Shown here: piece by piece, positions 40,996 to 48,612 of the stretch
How the letters are laid out: every line of letters starts with the position of its first letter
Numbering within the stretch: the first letter of the stretch is position 1
Origin: Hyphomicrobiales bacterium
GTDB taxonomy: Bacteria; Pseudomonadota; Alphaproteobacteria; Rhizobiales; Kaistiaceae
Assembly (NCBI GenBank): GCA_017305635.1
Contig: JAFKKF010000007.1
Location: 62,001 to 126,000, forward strand
Length of the DNA: 64,000 nucleotides
Direction: 5' to 3'
The notes under the pieces: generated by a model
The model's input: the letters and a program-made list of their open reading frames with translations, nothing else
Told to the model about the DNA's origin: nothing
The model's database searches: none
Position numbers and translations under genes: made by a program

Positions 40996-42264
40996 CTATT
41001 GCTTCACGCCGGAGACGCAGCAGTTGCTGATCTCTGCCGGCGGCACGATGGTCTTCAGGTAGCAGTGGGACTGCGGTCCCTCGAAGCCGGGCTTGACGTA
41101 GGTCCATGCCTTGCACGCCGGCTGGGTCTGGCAGGCGCCGAGGCAGAGGAGCGCGGTATTGGCGCCGCCCGAGGCGAAGTCGATATAGTCGCCGCCCGGC
41201 CGCGCGACGTTGATCTCGAACGGCCCGCCGGTCTCCGGGGGCGGCGGCGGCGGTGCCGCCTTGGCGCCGGAGATGCAGCAATTGTTGACCGTCGGCGGTG
41301 GTGCCGGGTTCTTCAGGAAGCAGCGGGCAGGCGGGCCCTTGAGGAGCGACCAGGCCTTGCAGTTGGCGTCGCCCTGGCAGGCGTTGAAGCAATCCATCGC
41401 CTTGCCCGAGGGCACGAGGAAGCTCGCATAGTCGCTGCCGAAGCGATCGCGATTGTCCTGCGCGCCGGGCGGGAGCGGTGGGGGCGGCGGAGGCAGGGCC
41501 TTGGCGCCGGAGATGCAGCAACTATTGACCGTCGGGGGCGGCGCCGGGTTCTTCAGGAAGCAGCGGGCGGGCGGCCCCTTGAGGAGCGACCAGGCCCTGC
41601 AGTTCGAATCGCCCTGGCAGGCGTTGTAGCAATCCATCGCCTTGCCCGAGGGCACGAGGAAGCTCGCATAGTCGCTGCCGAAGCGGTCGCGGTTGTTCTG
41701 CGCGCCGGGCGGCAGCGGCGGCGGAGGCGGCGGAAGCTTCGCTCCCGACACGCAGCAATCCGCAGCGACCTCGGCGGGGATCGCGTCCTTCAGGAAGCAA
41801 CGCGCCTGCGGCCCCTTGATGCCGGGATTCACGTAGGTCCACGCCTTGCAGTTCAGGTCGCCGTTGCAGGCATTGGCGCAGGCTCCGGGATTGGCGTTCG
41901 GCAGGTTGAAGCTCGAATAATCGGAACCGGGCCGGTCCCTGCCGGGGGCGGCGCCGGGGGGCAGGGGGCCGACCAGCTTGACGCCGGAGGTGCAGCAGAA
42001 ATTCGACTTCACCGCGGGGGCCGGACTCTTCAGGTAGCAGACGGGGTCGGGCCCCTGGATGCCGGGATTGACCCAGGTCCACGCCTTGCAGGCCGGGTCG
42101 CCGGCGCAGGCGGCGGCGCATTGCACCGGGCCGGGCGTTCCCGACAGGGCGTTATAGTCGCCGCCCGGCCTGTCCTTGCCGACCTCGTAGATTTCGGCGG
42201 AGGCGGTGGCGGAAGCAGCGAGGGCAATGAAGAGGCCAAGGAGCAGGCGGTGGAACAAGCGCAT
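40996..42264 (-). CDS. Secreted protein with five tandem PAN/Apple-like domains
   Basis: A 422-residue protein with a signal peptide (cleavage after ASA, about residue 23). Five cysteine-rich units follow at about 30-97, 109-177, 191-255, 271-335 and 350-422, each with the pattern RxGxDY...C..AC..D..CxAW......C(Y/F)LK......CC.SG.K, i.e. six Cys. Units 2-4 are separated by PPPPPPLPPGAQ-type proline linkers. Units 3 and 4 are almost identical at both protein and DNA level. PAN domains bind proteins or sugars outside the cell or in the periplasm; the ligand is unknown. Confidence 0.82.
   Translation of the reverse strand: MRLFHRLLLGLFIALAASATASAEIYEVGKDRPGGDYNALSGTPGPVQCAAACAGDPACKAWTWVNPGIQGPDPVCYLKSPAPAVKSNFCCTSGVKLVGPLPPGAAPGRDRPGSDYSSFNLPNANPGACANACNGDLNCKAWTYVNPGIKGPQARCFLKDAIPAEVAADCCVSGAKLPPPPPPLPPGAQNNRDRFGSDYASFLVPSGKAMDCYNACQGDSNCRAWSLLKGPPARCFLKNPAPPPTVNSCCISGAKALPPPPPPLPPGAQDNRDRFGSDYASFLVPSGKAMDCFNACQGDANCKAWSLLKGPPARCFLKNPAPPPTVNNCCISGAKAAPPPPPPETGGPFEINVARPGGDYIDFASGGANTALLCLGACQTQPACKAWTYVKPGFEGPQSHCYLKTIVPPAEISNCCVSGVKQ
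41257..41709 (-). repeat. Direct 240-base repeat inside the PAN-repeat gene
   Basis: The segments coding for residues about 186-256 and 266-336 repeat with an 80-codon period and only a few base differences, including identical DYASFLVPSGKAMDC and LLKGPPARCFLKNPAPPPTV stretches. This indicates a recent duplication or ongoing homogenisation. Confidence 0.75.
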
Positions 42265-42383
42265 CGATGCCTCCCGGAGACGGCGACGGGCGGTGCAGAT
42301 TCCCGATCCGTGCCGAGGCTATCACGGGCGCGTGAACAAGACATAGTGACGCTGGTCACGCGGTGGGCGTAAGGGGCGCCCGA

Positions 42384-43259
42384 TCAGGAGGCGCGCCGGA
42401 AGGTCAGCGTGAGCCAGCCTTCGCGCTCGATGCCGCCTGCGAGACGGAGGCCTTGCGCGCGATAGGCGGCGACAATGCGGGCGCGCTGCGAGACGAGGAG
42501 GCCGGAGAGGATCACCGTGCCGCCCGGAGCAAGGTGCCGGCGGATGGCCGGCGCCAGCATGACCAGCGGGCCGGCGAGGATATTGGCGACGATCAGGTCG
42601 AAAGGCCCGGCATCGGCGAAGACGGATTTCGAGAGTCCCGGCGCCGTGACCGCATGGACGAGGCCGGCAACGCCGTTCAACCGCGCGTTCTCCTCGGCGA
42701 TGCGGGTGGCGACGGCATCGATGTCGCTGGCGACAACCGGTGCCTTCGCCGCCCTGGTGATGGCGATGGCGAGAACGCCGGTGCCGGTGCCGAGGTCGAG
42801 GGCGTTGCGGACGGGGCGCGAGCGGAGGACGCGGTCGATGGCAATGAGGCAGGCGGCGGTGGTGCCGTGATGGCCGGTGCCGAAGGCCTCGCCGGCCTCC
42901 ACCTCGATCGCGATGTCGTTCTCGCGCACGCGGGCGCGATCATGGCGGCCATGGACGAGGAAACGCCCGGCGCGGACCGGCTTCAGGCCCTCGAGGCTCC
43001 TGGCGACCCAGTTCTGGTCGGGGAGCGCGGCAATGGCGAAGGCAGCCTTCGTGCCGATGATGCCCGCCGCGGCCGTGGCGAGGGCCTTCCTCTCGGCGGC
43101 GCCGGGCGCTTCTTCGAAATAGACCAGCACCTGCCAATGATCGGGGTCGATCTCGCTGAGGTCGACGGAGCGTTCATAGAGGATCGCGTCCTCGCCGATG
43201 CGGTCGACGAGGGCGCGTGCCTCTTGTTCGGACGCGACGAGGGTGGCGGTGTGGGTCAA
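42384..43259 (-). CDS. prmA: Ribosomal protein L11 methyltransferase
   Basis: A 291-residue protein; TTG 43259 (MTHTATLV...) is chosen, because frames further upstream run through a palindromic repeat and AGGA lies about 10 bases before the TTG. The SAM-dependent domain shows GEAFGTGHHGTTAACL near residue 130, LDLGTGTGVLAIA near 160 and the catalytic VANILAGPL near 230. It trimethylates ribosomal protein L11 at several positions. The upstream gap carries two inverted copies of a rhizobial repeat; uvrD lies further upstream on the same strand. Confidence 0.9.
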   Translation of the reverse strand: MTHTATLVASEQEARALVDRIGEDAILYERSVDLSEIDPDHWQVLVYFEEAPGAAERKALATAAAGIIGTKAAFAIAALPDQNWVARSLEGLKPVRAGRFLVHGRHDRARVRENDIAIEVEAGEAFGTGHHGTTAACLIAIDRVLRSRPVRNALDLGTGTGVLAIAITRAAKAPVVASDIDAVATRIAEENARLNGVAGLVHAVTAPGLSKSVFADAGPFDLIVANILAGPLVMLAPAIRRHLAPGGTVILSGLLVSQRARIVAAYRAQGLRLAGGIEREGWLTLTFRRAS

Positions 43260-43302
43260 GCAGAGTTCCTGCGGGGCGGTTCGTGAGGCTAAGAAATCAA
43301 TC

Positions 43303-43442
43303 CGTGGATGGCCGGCACAAGGCCGGCCATGACGATGGTGGGATATCGGCCGGATCAGCCGATTCTGAACGGAAGCACGTTCGTCGTTGGCCGCGATCTT
43401 CCCTCTGATCGTCATGGCCGGCCTTGTGCCGGCCATCCACGA
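43303..43442. repeat. Two inverted copies of a 32-base palindromic repeat
   Basis: Each copy holds ATGGCCGGC-ACAAG-GCCGGCCAT (9-bp arms): 43308-43330 and, in the opposite direction, 43414-43436. They are flanked by CGTGG/CCACG and lie head to head about 80 bases apart, forming a MITE-like composite. A third copy lies at 56982-57004. It fills the gap between prmA and uvrD (43260-43486), which has no gene. Confidence 0.8.
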
Positions 43443-43486
43443 CTTTCCTGTTTCTTTCTAGGCCGGAGGATGACGCCCGGTGCGGT

Positions 43487-45844
43487 TCACGGCCGTGCGA
43501 CGAAGCTATCGAGGACGCGTTTCTCGCCGGCCTTCTCGAAATCGACGGTGAGCTTGTTGCCCTCCACCGCCGAGATGCGGCCATAGCCGAACTTCTGGTG
43601 GAAGATGCGCTCGCCGCGCTTGTAGGCGGAGGCGGTGGTGGCCTTGGCGACCAGCTCGCCTTCGATCAGGCGCTGGCTGGTTTTCGGCCCGGAGAAATTG
43701 CCGTAGCCGCCCATCGAGCCGGCGGTCCCCTTGTTACGCTTCGCGCGCTCCCAGCCGGGGGTGGCGTAGGTGTTCTGGAACGGGTCGCGGGTGTCGAAGC
43801 GGCTGGAGCCGTAGCTGCCGACGCCGTAGCCGCCATAGGAGGACGTATCCTCGACCACGTCGACATGGGCCTCGGGCAATTCGTCGAGGAAACGCGACGG
43901 GATGCTCGCCTGCCAGAGGCCGTGCATACGGCGGTTGGAAGCGAAGCGGATGTAGATGCGCTTCTTCGCCCGCGTGATGCCGACATAGGCGAGGCGGCGC
44001 TCTTCCTCCAAGCCTGCGCGGCCCTGCTCGTCGAGCGTGCGCTGGGAGGGGAAGAGGCCTTCCTCCCAGCCGGGGAGGAAGACGGTGTCGAATTCGAGGC
44101 CCTTTGCCGAATGGAGCGTCATGATGCTGACGGCGTCCTGCGAGCTCTCGTCGGCGGTGTCCATGACCAGCGAAATGTGCTCGAGGAAGCCGCCCATGGA
44201 ATCGAACTCCTCCATGGAGCGGACGAGCTCCTTGAGGTTCTCGAGGCGCCCTGGCGCGTCGGCCGAGCGGTCGGCCTGCCACATCTCGGTATAGCCGGAC
44301 TCCTCGAGGATCACCTCGGCCAATTCGGTGTGGCGGAGCGAATCCATCTGGCTGCGCCAGCGGGCGAATTGCGCCAGGAGGTCGCGGAGCGAGGTGCGCG
44401 TGCGGGCGTTCAACTCGTCCGTCTCGACCATGTCGGCGGCGGCATCCATGAGCGGCACGCCGCGGGCGCGGGCGCGGTCGTGGAGGAGCTTCACCGTCGC
44501 CTCGCCGATGCCGCGGCGGGGCACGTTGATGATGCGCTCGAAGGCGAGGTCGTCGGCCGGCTGCCAGGTCGCGCGGAAATAGGCGAGGGCGTCGCGGATT
44601 TCCTGGCGCTCGTAGAAGCGCGGGCCGCCGATGACGCGGTAGTTGAGGCCGAGGGTGACGAAGCGGTCTTCGAAGGAGCGCATCTGGAACGAGGCGCGGA
44701 CGAGGATGGCGATGTCGTTCAGCTTGTGGCCGTTCCGCTGGAGCTGCTCGATCTCCTCGCCGACGGCGCGGGCCTCCTCCTCCGAATCCCAATGCGAGGC
44801 GACGGAGACCTTGGGCGCATCGGGGTCGCGATGGTCGGTGAAGAGCGTCTTGCCGAGGCGGCTCTCGTTATGGGCGATGAGGTGGGCGGCGGCGCCGAGG
44901 ATGTGGCCGGTGGAGCGGTAGTTGCGCTCCAGCCGGATGACCACGGCGCCGGGAAAATCCTTCTCGAAGCGGAGGATGTTGTCGACCTCGGCGCCGCGCC
45001 AGCCGTAGATCGACTGGTCGTCGTCGCCGACGCAGCAGACGTTGCGGCTGCCCTGCGCCAGCAGCCGCAGCCAGAGGTACTGGGCGACGTTGGTGTCCTG
45101 ATACTCGTCGACCAGCATGTAACGGAAGCGGCGGTGATAGTCGGCGAGCACATCGGGGTTTTCGCGGAGGATGCGGAGCGGCTCCAGCACGAGGTCGCCG
45201 AAATCGGCGGCGTTCAGCACCTTCAGCCGGTCCTGGTAGGCTTGGTAGAGCTTGCGGCCGCGACCGTCGGCAAAGGCGCGGGCATCGCCTTCGGGCACGT
45301 CCTTCGGCGACAGGCCGCGGTTCTTCCAGGTGTCGATGTGGCCGGCGAGCTGGCGGGCGGGCCAGCGCTTCTCGTCGATGTTCTCGGCCTGGATGATCTG
45401 CTTGAGGAGGCGGATCTGGTCGTCGGTGTCGAGGATGGTGAAGTCGGGCTTGAGGCCGGCGAGCTCGGCATTGCGGCGGAGCATCTTCGCCCCGATCGAA
45501 TGGAAGGTGCCGAGCCACTGCATGCCCTCGACCACGCCGCCGATGAGGTCGCCGACGCGGTTCTTCATCTCGCGCGCCGCCTTGTTGGTGAACGTGACGG
45601 CGAGGATTTCCCAGGGGCGCGCCTTGGCCGTCGCGAGCAGGTGGGCGATGCGGGTCGTGAGCACGCGGGTCTTGCCGGTGCCGGCGCCGGCGAGTACGAG
45701 CACCGGCCCGTCGGTCGTCTCGACGGCGAGGCGCTGCTCCGGGTTCAGCCCGTCGAGATAGGGGCGCGGGCGCGCAGCAGCAGCCCGGTCGGCAATGCCG
45801 CCGGGGCGAGGCGCCGGGGCGCCGGACGGAAGAGATGCTGCCAT
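43487..45844 (-). CDS. uvrD: UvrD/PcrA-type DNA helicase II
   Basis: A 785-residue superfamily 1A helicase. Walker A GAGTGKT is at residues 53-59; motif II is LVDEYQDTN near 250; motif III CVGDDDQSIYGWRGA near 275; motif V MTLHSAKGLEFDTVFLPG near 570 and motif VI RRLAYVGITRAKKR near 625. The C-terminal Tudor-like segment (GERIFHQKFGYGRI, VDFEKAGEKRVL) that contacts RNA polymerase in UvrD/PcrA is present. It acts in excision and mismatch repair. A LexA-type box lies 79 bases upstream of its ATG. Confidence 0.95.
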   Translation of the reverse strand: MAASLPSGAPAPRPGGIADRAAAARPRPYLDGLNPEQRLAVETTDGPVLVLAGAGTGKTRVLTTRIAHLLATAKARPWEILAVTFTNKAAREMKNRVGDLIGGVVEGMQWLGTFHSIGAKMLRRNAELAGLKPDFTILDTDDQIRLLKQIIQAENIDEKRWPARQLAGHIDTWKNRGLSPKDVPEGDARAFADGRGRKLYQAYQDRLKVLNAADFGDLVLEPLRILRENPDVLADYHRRFRYMLVDEYQDTNVAQYLWLRLLAQGSRNVCCVGDDDQSIYGWRGAEVDNILRFEKDFPGAVVIRLERNYRSTGHILGAAAHLIAHNESRLGKTLFTDHRDPDAPKVSVASHWDSEEEARAVGEEIEQLQRNGHKLNDIAILVRASFQMRSFEDRFVTLGLNYRVIGGPRFYERQEIRDALAYFRATWQPADDLAFERIINVPRRGIGEATVKLLHDRARARGVPLMDAAADMVETDELNARTRTSLRDLLAQFARWRSQMDSLRHTELAEVILEESGYTEMWQADRSADAPGRLENLKELVRSMEEFDSMGGFLEHISLVMDTADESSQDAVSIMTLHSAKGLEFDTVFLPGWEEGLFPSQRTLDEQGRAGLEEERRLAYVGITRAKKRIYIRFASNRRMHGLWQASIPSRFLDELPEAHVDVVEDTSSYGGYGVGSYGSSRFDTRDPFQNTYATPGWERAKRNKGTAGSMGGYGNFSGPKTSQRLIEGELVAKATTASAYKRGERIFHQKFGYGRISAVEGNKLTVDFEKAGEKRVLDSFVARP

Positions 45845-45922
45845 GCCGCTCGAATCGTATTGCGTGTCGGAGACAGGGAATATGGAGCCTCTTGTCCCTG
45901 TTCTCCAGTTCGGGCAATACTA

Positions 45923-45937
45923 GAACAATACGTGAAC
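45923..45937. promoter_or_regulatory. Predicted LexA (SOS) box, GAAC-N7-GAAC
   Basis: GAAC at 45923-45926 and GAAC at 45934-45937 with exactly 7 bases between them fit the alphaproteobacterial LexA motif (GTTC-N7-GTTC on the uvrD strand). It lies in the divergent gap between uvrD and a 57-residue ORF, 79 and 44 bases from their starts. SOS control of uvrD is known from other bacteria; here it is inferred. Confidence 0.72.
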
Positions 45938-45980
45938 GTATGCTAGCGTTTCATGGTCACGATTCTCCGGAGAGAAGCTC

Positions 45981-46154
45981 ATGGCTACCAATCCGCCCAA
46001 GGGCGACAATCACCGCGTTGGTGCAGTCCGCGACCGTTCGCAGGTCCACAATCCGAAGACCGATCATTGGACCAAGCGCGACGGGGACACCGGACGCTTC
46101 ATGGACCAGAAGGCCGATACGACGCCGTTCAAGGGGGTGCGCAAGGAGGAGTAG
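45981..46154 (+). CDS. Small conserved-type protein, 57 residues
   Basis: ATG 45981 with a GGAGAGAAG ribosome-binding site and a TAG stop give MATNPPKGDNHRVGAVRDRS... followed by NPKTDHWTKRDGDTGRFMD and a KADTTPFKGVRKEE end. The protein is hydrophilic, highly charged and lacks a signal or membrane span. I recall near-identical short proteins of unknown function in Rhizobiales, which supports coding. It is divergent from uvrD across a LexA-type box and ends in a hairpin, so it is a candidate damage-inducible small protein. Confidence 0.78.
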   Translation: MATNPPKGDNHRVGAVRDRSQVHNPKTDHWTKRDGDTGRFMDQKADTTPFKGVRKEE

Positions 46155-46156
46155 CG

Positions 46157-46175
46157 CGGCCGCCTGCAGCGGCCG
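46157..46175. terminator. Hairpin between the 57-residue ORF and the SDR gene
   Basis: CGGCCGC (46157-46163) and GCGGCCG (46169-46175) pair around a CTGCA loop in the 30-base gap between two convergent genes. Confidence 0.5.
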
Positions 46176-46184
46176 GACGGCGGG

Positions 46185-46988
46185 TCAATAGAGGCCGGGC
46201 GTGCTGCCGCCGTCGACGGCTATGGCCGCGCCCTGGATGTGGCTGGCGGCGGGCGAGCACAGGAAGAGGGTCAGCGCCGCGATGTCCTCGGGCTGGCCGA
46301 TGCGGCGGAGGCCTTCCTTCGCGGTTTCCTCGGCCTCGATCACGTCGGGCGCGACGTTCCGGGCGGCCGCCTTCTGGCGGAAGAGGTCCTTGGTGCGGTC
46401 GGTGGCGGTGCGGCCGGGGTGGATGACGTTGACGTTGACGCCGTCGCGGCGGCCGAGGGCGGAGAGGCCCTTCGAGAAATTGGCGAAGGCGGCGTTGACC
46501 GAGCCGCCGATGAGGAAATCGGCGCTCGGCGTGCGGGCGGCGCCACCGATGATGTTGACGATCTTGCCCTCCGCCGCGGCGAGCATCGGCCAGAAGAGGC
46601 GGCAGAGGCGGACGGCGGCGAAGAATTTCAGAGCGAAGCCGTCCTGCCAGGCTTCGTCGGTAAGGTCGGCGAAGGCGCCGGCCTTGGTGGCGCCGGCGGA
46701 ATTGACGAGGATGTCGCAGCGGCCGTGGCGCTCGCTCACCGTCCTGAACACGGCCTCGCAGGCGGCCGTCTGGCGGAGGTCGCCGGCGATGACGGTCGGC
46801 GCCTTGCCGCCGGCGGCAACGATGGCGTCGGCCGCCTTCCCCAGGTTCGCCTCGGAGGCGGCGGCAAGCACGGTCTCGGCACCGGCCGCGGCAAAGGCCG
46901 CGCCGATCGACTGCCCGATGCCGCGGCTGCCGCCGGTGACGACGACGACCTTGCCCTTCAAATCACTGCCCTTGAAATCGCTGCTCAT
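46185..46988 (-). CDS. SDR-family protein with altered catalytic residues
   Basis: A 267-residue protein starting MSSDFKGSDLKGK at 46988; longer starts lack support. The Rossmann cofactor motif TGGSRGIGQSIG is near residue 19 and NSAGATKAG near 97, as in classical SDRs. But where YxxxK is expected the sequence reads ADFLIGGSVNAAFANFSK: Phe replaces Tyr and no Lys lies four residues on, and the catalytic Ser of INISS is replaced in NIIGG. It may be a non-catalytic or differently acting SDR such as the divergent group with a YxxGxxxNAA pattern. The C-terminus AIAVDGGSTPG is normal. Confidence 0.85.
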   Translation of the reverse strand: MSSDFKGSDLKGKVVVVTGGSRGIGQSIGAAFAAAGAETVLAAASEANLGKAADAIVAAGGKAPTVIAGDLRQTAACEAVFRTVSERHGRCDILVNSAGATKAGAFADLTDEAWQDGFALKFFAAVRLCRLFWPMLAAAEGKIVNIIGGAARTPSADFLIGGSVNAAFANFSKGLSALGRRDGVNVNVIHPGRTATDRTKDLFRQKAAARNVAPDVIEAEETAKEGLRRIGQPEDIAALTLFLCSPAASHIQGAAIAVDGGSTPGLY

Positions 46989-47176
46989 GGGGGAACTCTT
47001 CTGTTGACGGGCGGAAAGCCGGAGGGGGTGATTGTGGCACGCGGGCCGCATCCTGTCCCCTGCCTGGGACGGCATGGTCCGCAGGCTCCGTTTACCCTTT
47101 CCGGTTGAAGACCGGGCGCCGGTGATGCCGATTATTCAAAATTTCAGGTTGCAGTTGCATCTATTGGCCCTCGGCA

Positions 47177-48469
47177 ATGGACGAGGCGCCGTTCCTGATG
47201 ATCCGAAAGCCGTTTCTGTTTGCCGGCCTGCTGGCGGTCGGGCTCGGCTTCCTGTTCCTGCGGACCGATTTCGGCCAAACTCTGCTCGGCCGCTGGAGCT
47301 TCGTGCGGTCGGTCAGCGATACGGGCAGCTATTTCCGGCTGAAGGTGAAGGTCGCCTACAAGGGCGAGAAGCAGGACTTCGACATCGTCGTCGGCTGCAA
47401 CGTCCACAGCATCCGCTACAAGGACGGCAGTGATACCTATGAGGCGGGGCTGATCCCGACGGTCTATGGCCGCCGGATGAGCGACGGCAAGGGACTGGTC
47501 GTCCGCCCGCCCGATGCCTGCCGCGGCCAGACCACCGCCAACGGGCGGGTCCCGGCGGAATTCATGCCGCTGATGATCGTCTATGACGATGCCGACAAGC
47601 TCGGCTTCGGCACGGCGTATCTGTCCGACGAGGCCTATGCCAGCCCGCTATCGCTCCTGACGTTCGGCGGCGCCACCATCGAGTCCGCTACGCGCGAGGA
47701 GTGGGACGCCTTCCGGCGTGACGGCCCGCAGAACATCGTGACGCGAGAGCAATACCACTCGATCCAGTCGGACTACGTCGTAGCAAAGATGGGACTCAAG
47801 AAGGTTTGGCCTCCGTTCGGCATGATTTGCTACGCCTATCGACGCTTTCTAATACCGGAGGCAGCGCGCGCTAAAATTCGCGAATTTTGGCCGCATGATC
47901 ATCCACAATATTGGATGCCAACGAACTACGAGCAATCGCGGACCATCGGCGAAGCAATCTCCAAAATTGAACGACGGCCTCGTGACTGGGGCGAGCCGAG
48001 CCTGATCGCACGGTCTCAATTCTCGACCAATGCAGAGATACCCGCGAAAGGCGTCGCCCTCAGGGAAGGCGGCGGCTTGATTGATCCGAAGTCTGAGTTG
48101 AAGGTGTTTGCTTCAGCCTTCTTCGCGGCGGATAGCGATATCTCCGCCGATAAATTCGCTACTTCGGATGACGGTGCGTCGGCACTGGACCGCCCAACCG
48201 TGCAAATCGTCACCAGTCAAATCCGCCTTCTGCACAATCAAGGCCAAGGGTTTGGTCACTGCTATGCCTCGTCGGGATTCTTCTTGCGGCCCGACAAACA
48301 ACCAGCAGACAAAGAGAGGCTGGTCGCTTTGGTAGACGAGCAATCTATCCGAGGTAGTCCGCGTTCCTGGGTGAACCCAGTTACAAGCGTTGAGCGCTTC
48401 CTGGAGCGCGACGAATACTATTTTTCCGGAATATCCTTCGGATTGGATTCCGTTCGCGGAGACATTTGA
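47177..48469 (+). CDS. Membrane-anchored protein of unknown function, composite base composition
   Basis: A 430-residue protein; ATG 47177 or the ATG seven codons later could be the start. Residues about 12-30 (FLFAGLLAVGLGFLFL) are a single membrane anchor, the rest appears periplasmic. I recognise no domain. The first 180 codons are GC-rich like the rest of the window; from about 47,700 the DNA drops to about 50% GC with codons rare elsewhere here (for example AAA, CCA, CAA, TTG), while the frame stays open. That suggests a hybrid or laterally gained gene end. Confidence 0.65.
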   Translation: MDEAPFLMIRKPFLFAGLLAVGLGFLFLRTDFGQTLLGRWSFVRSVSDTGSYFRLKVKVAYKGEKQDFDIVVGCNVHSIRYKDGSDTYEAGLIPTVYGRRMSDGKGLVVRPPDACRGQTTANGRVPAEFMPLMIVYDDADKLGFGTAYLSDEAYASPLSLLTFGGATIESATREEWDAFRRDGPQNIVTREQYHSIQSDYVVAKMGLKKVWPPFGMICYAYRRFLIPEAARAKIREFWPHDHPQYWMPTNYEQSRTIGEAISKIERRPRDWGEPSLIARSQFSTNAEIPAKGVALREGGGLIDPKSELKVFASAFFAADSDISADKFATSDDGASALDRPTVQIVTSQIRLLHNQGQGFGHCYASSGFFLRPDKQPADKERLVALVDEQSIRGSPRSWVNPVTSVERFLERDEYYFSGISFGLDSVRGDI

Positions 48470-48612
48470 CGCCCAGTCGTGACTGTCGAGGGACCGGCCC
48501 CACGTCGCGCCATGAGCGGATGGCTGTGGGGAGCCGGACGAATGTTTTGGCTCACATTCGCCATTTTGCTACGTTGCCTTGTTAATCTGCAATCCCGAGA
48601 GGCAACGAGACG

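Noticed and set aside
40765-42372. Long open frame antisense to the PAN-repeat gene
   Set aside because: The minus-strand product has a signal peptide, regular cysteines and proline linkers; the plus-strand frame only repeats because the coding strand does.
43260-43436. Extended prmA start giving MAGTRPAMT at the N-terminus
   Set aside because: The extension is translated palindromic repeat; the TTG at 43259 gives the usual prmA length.
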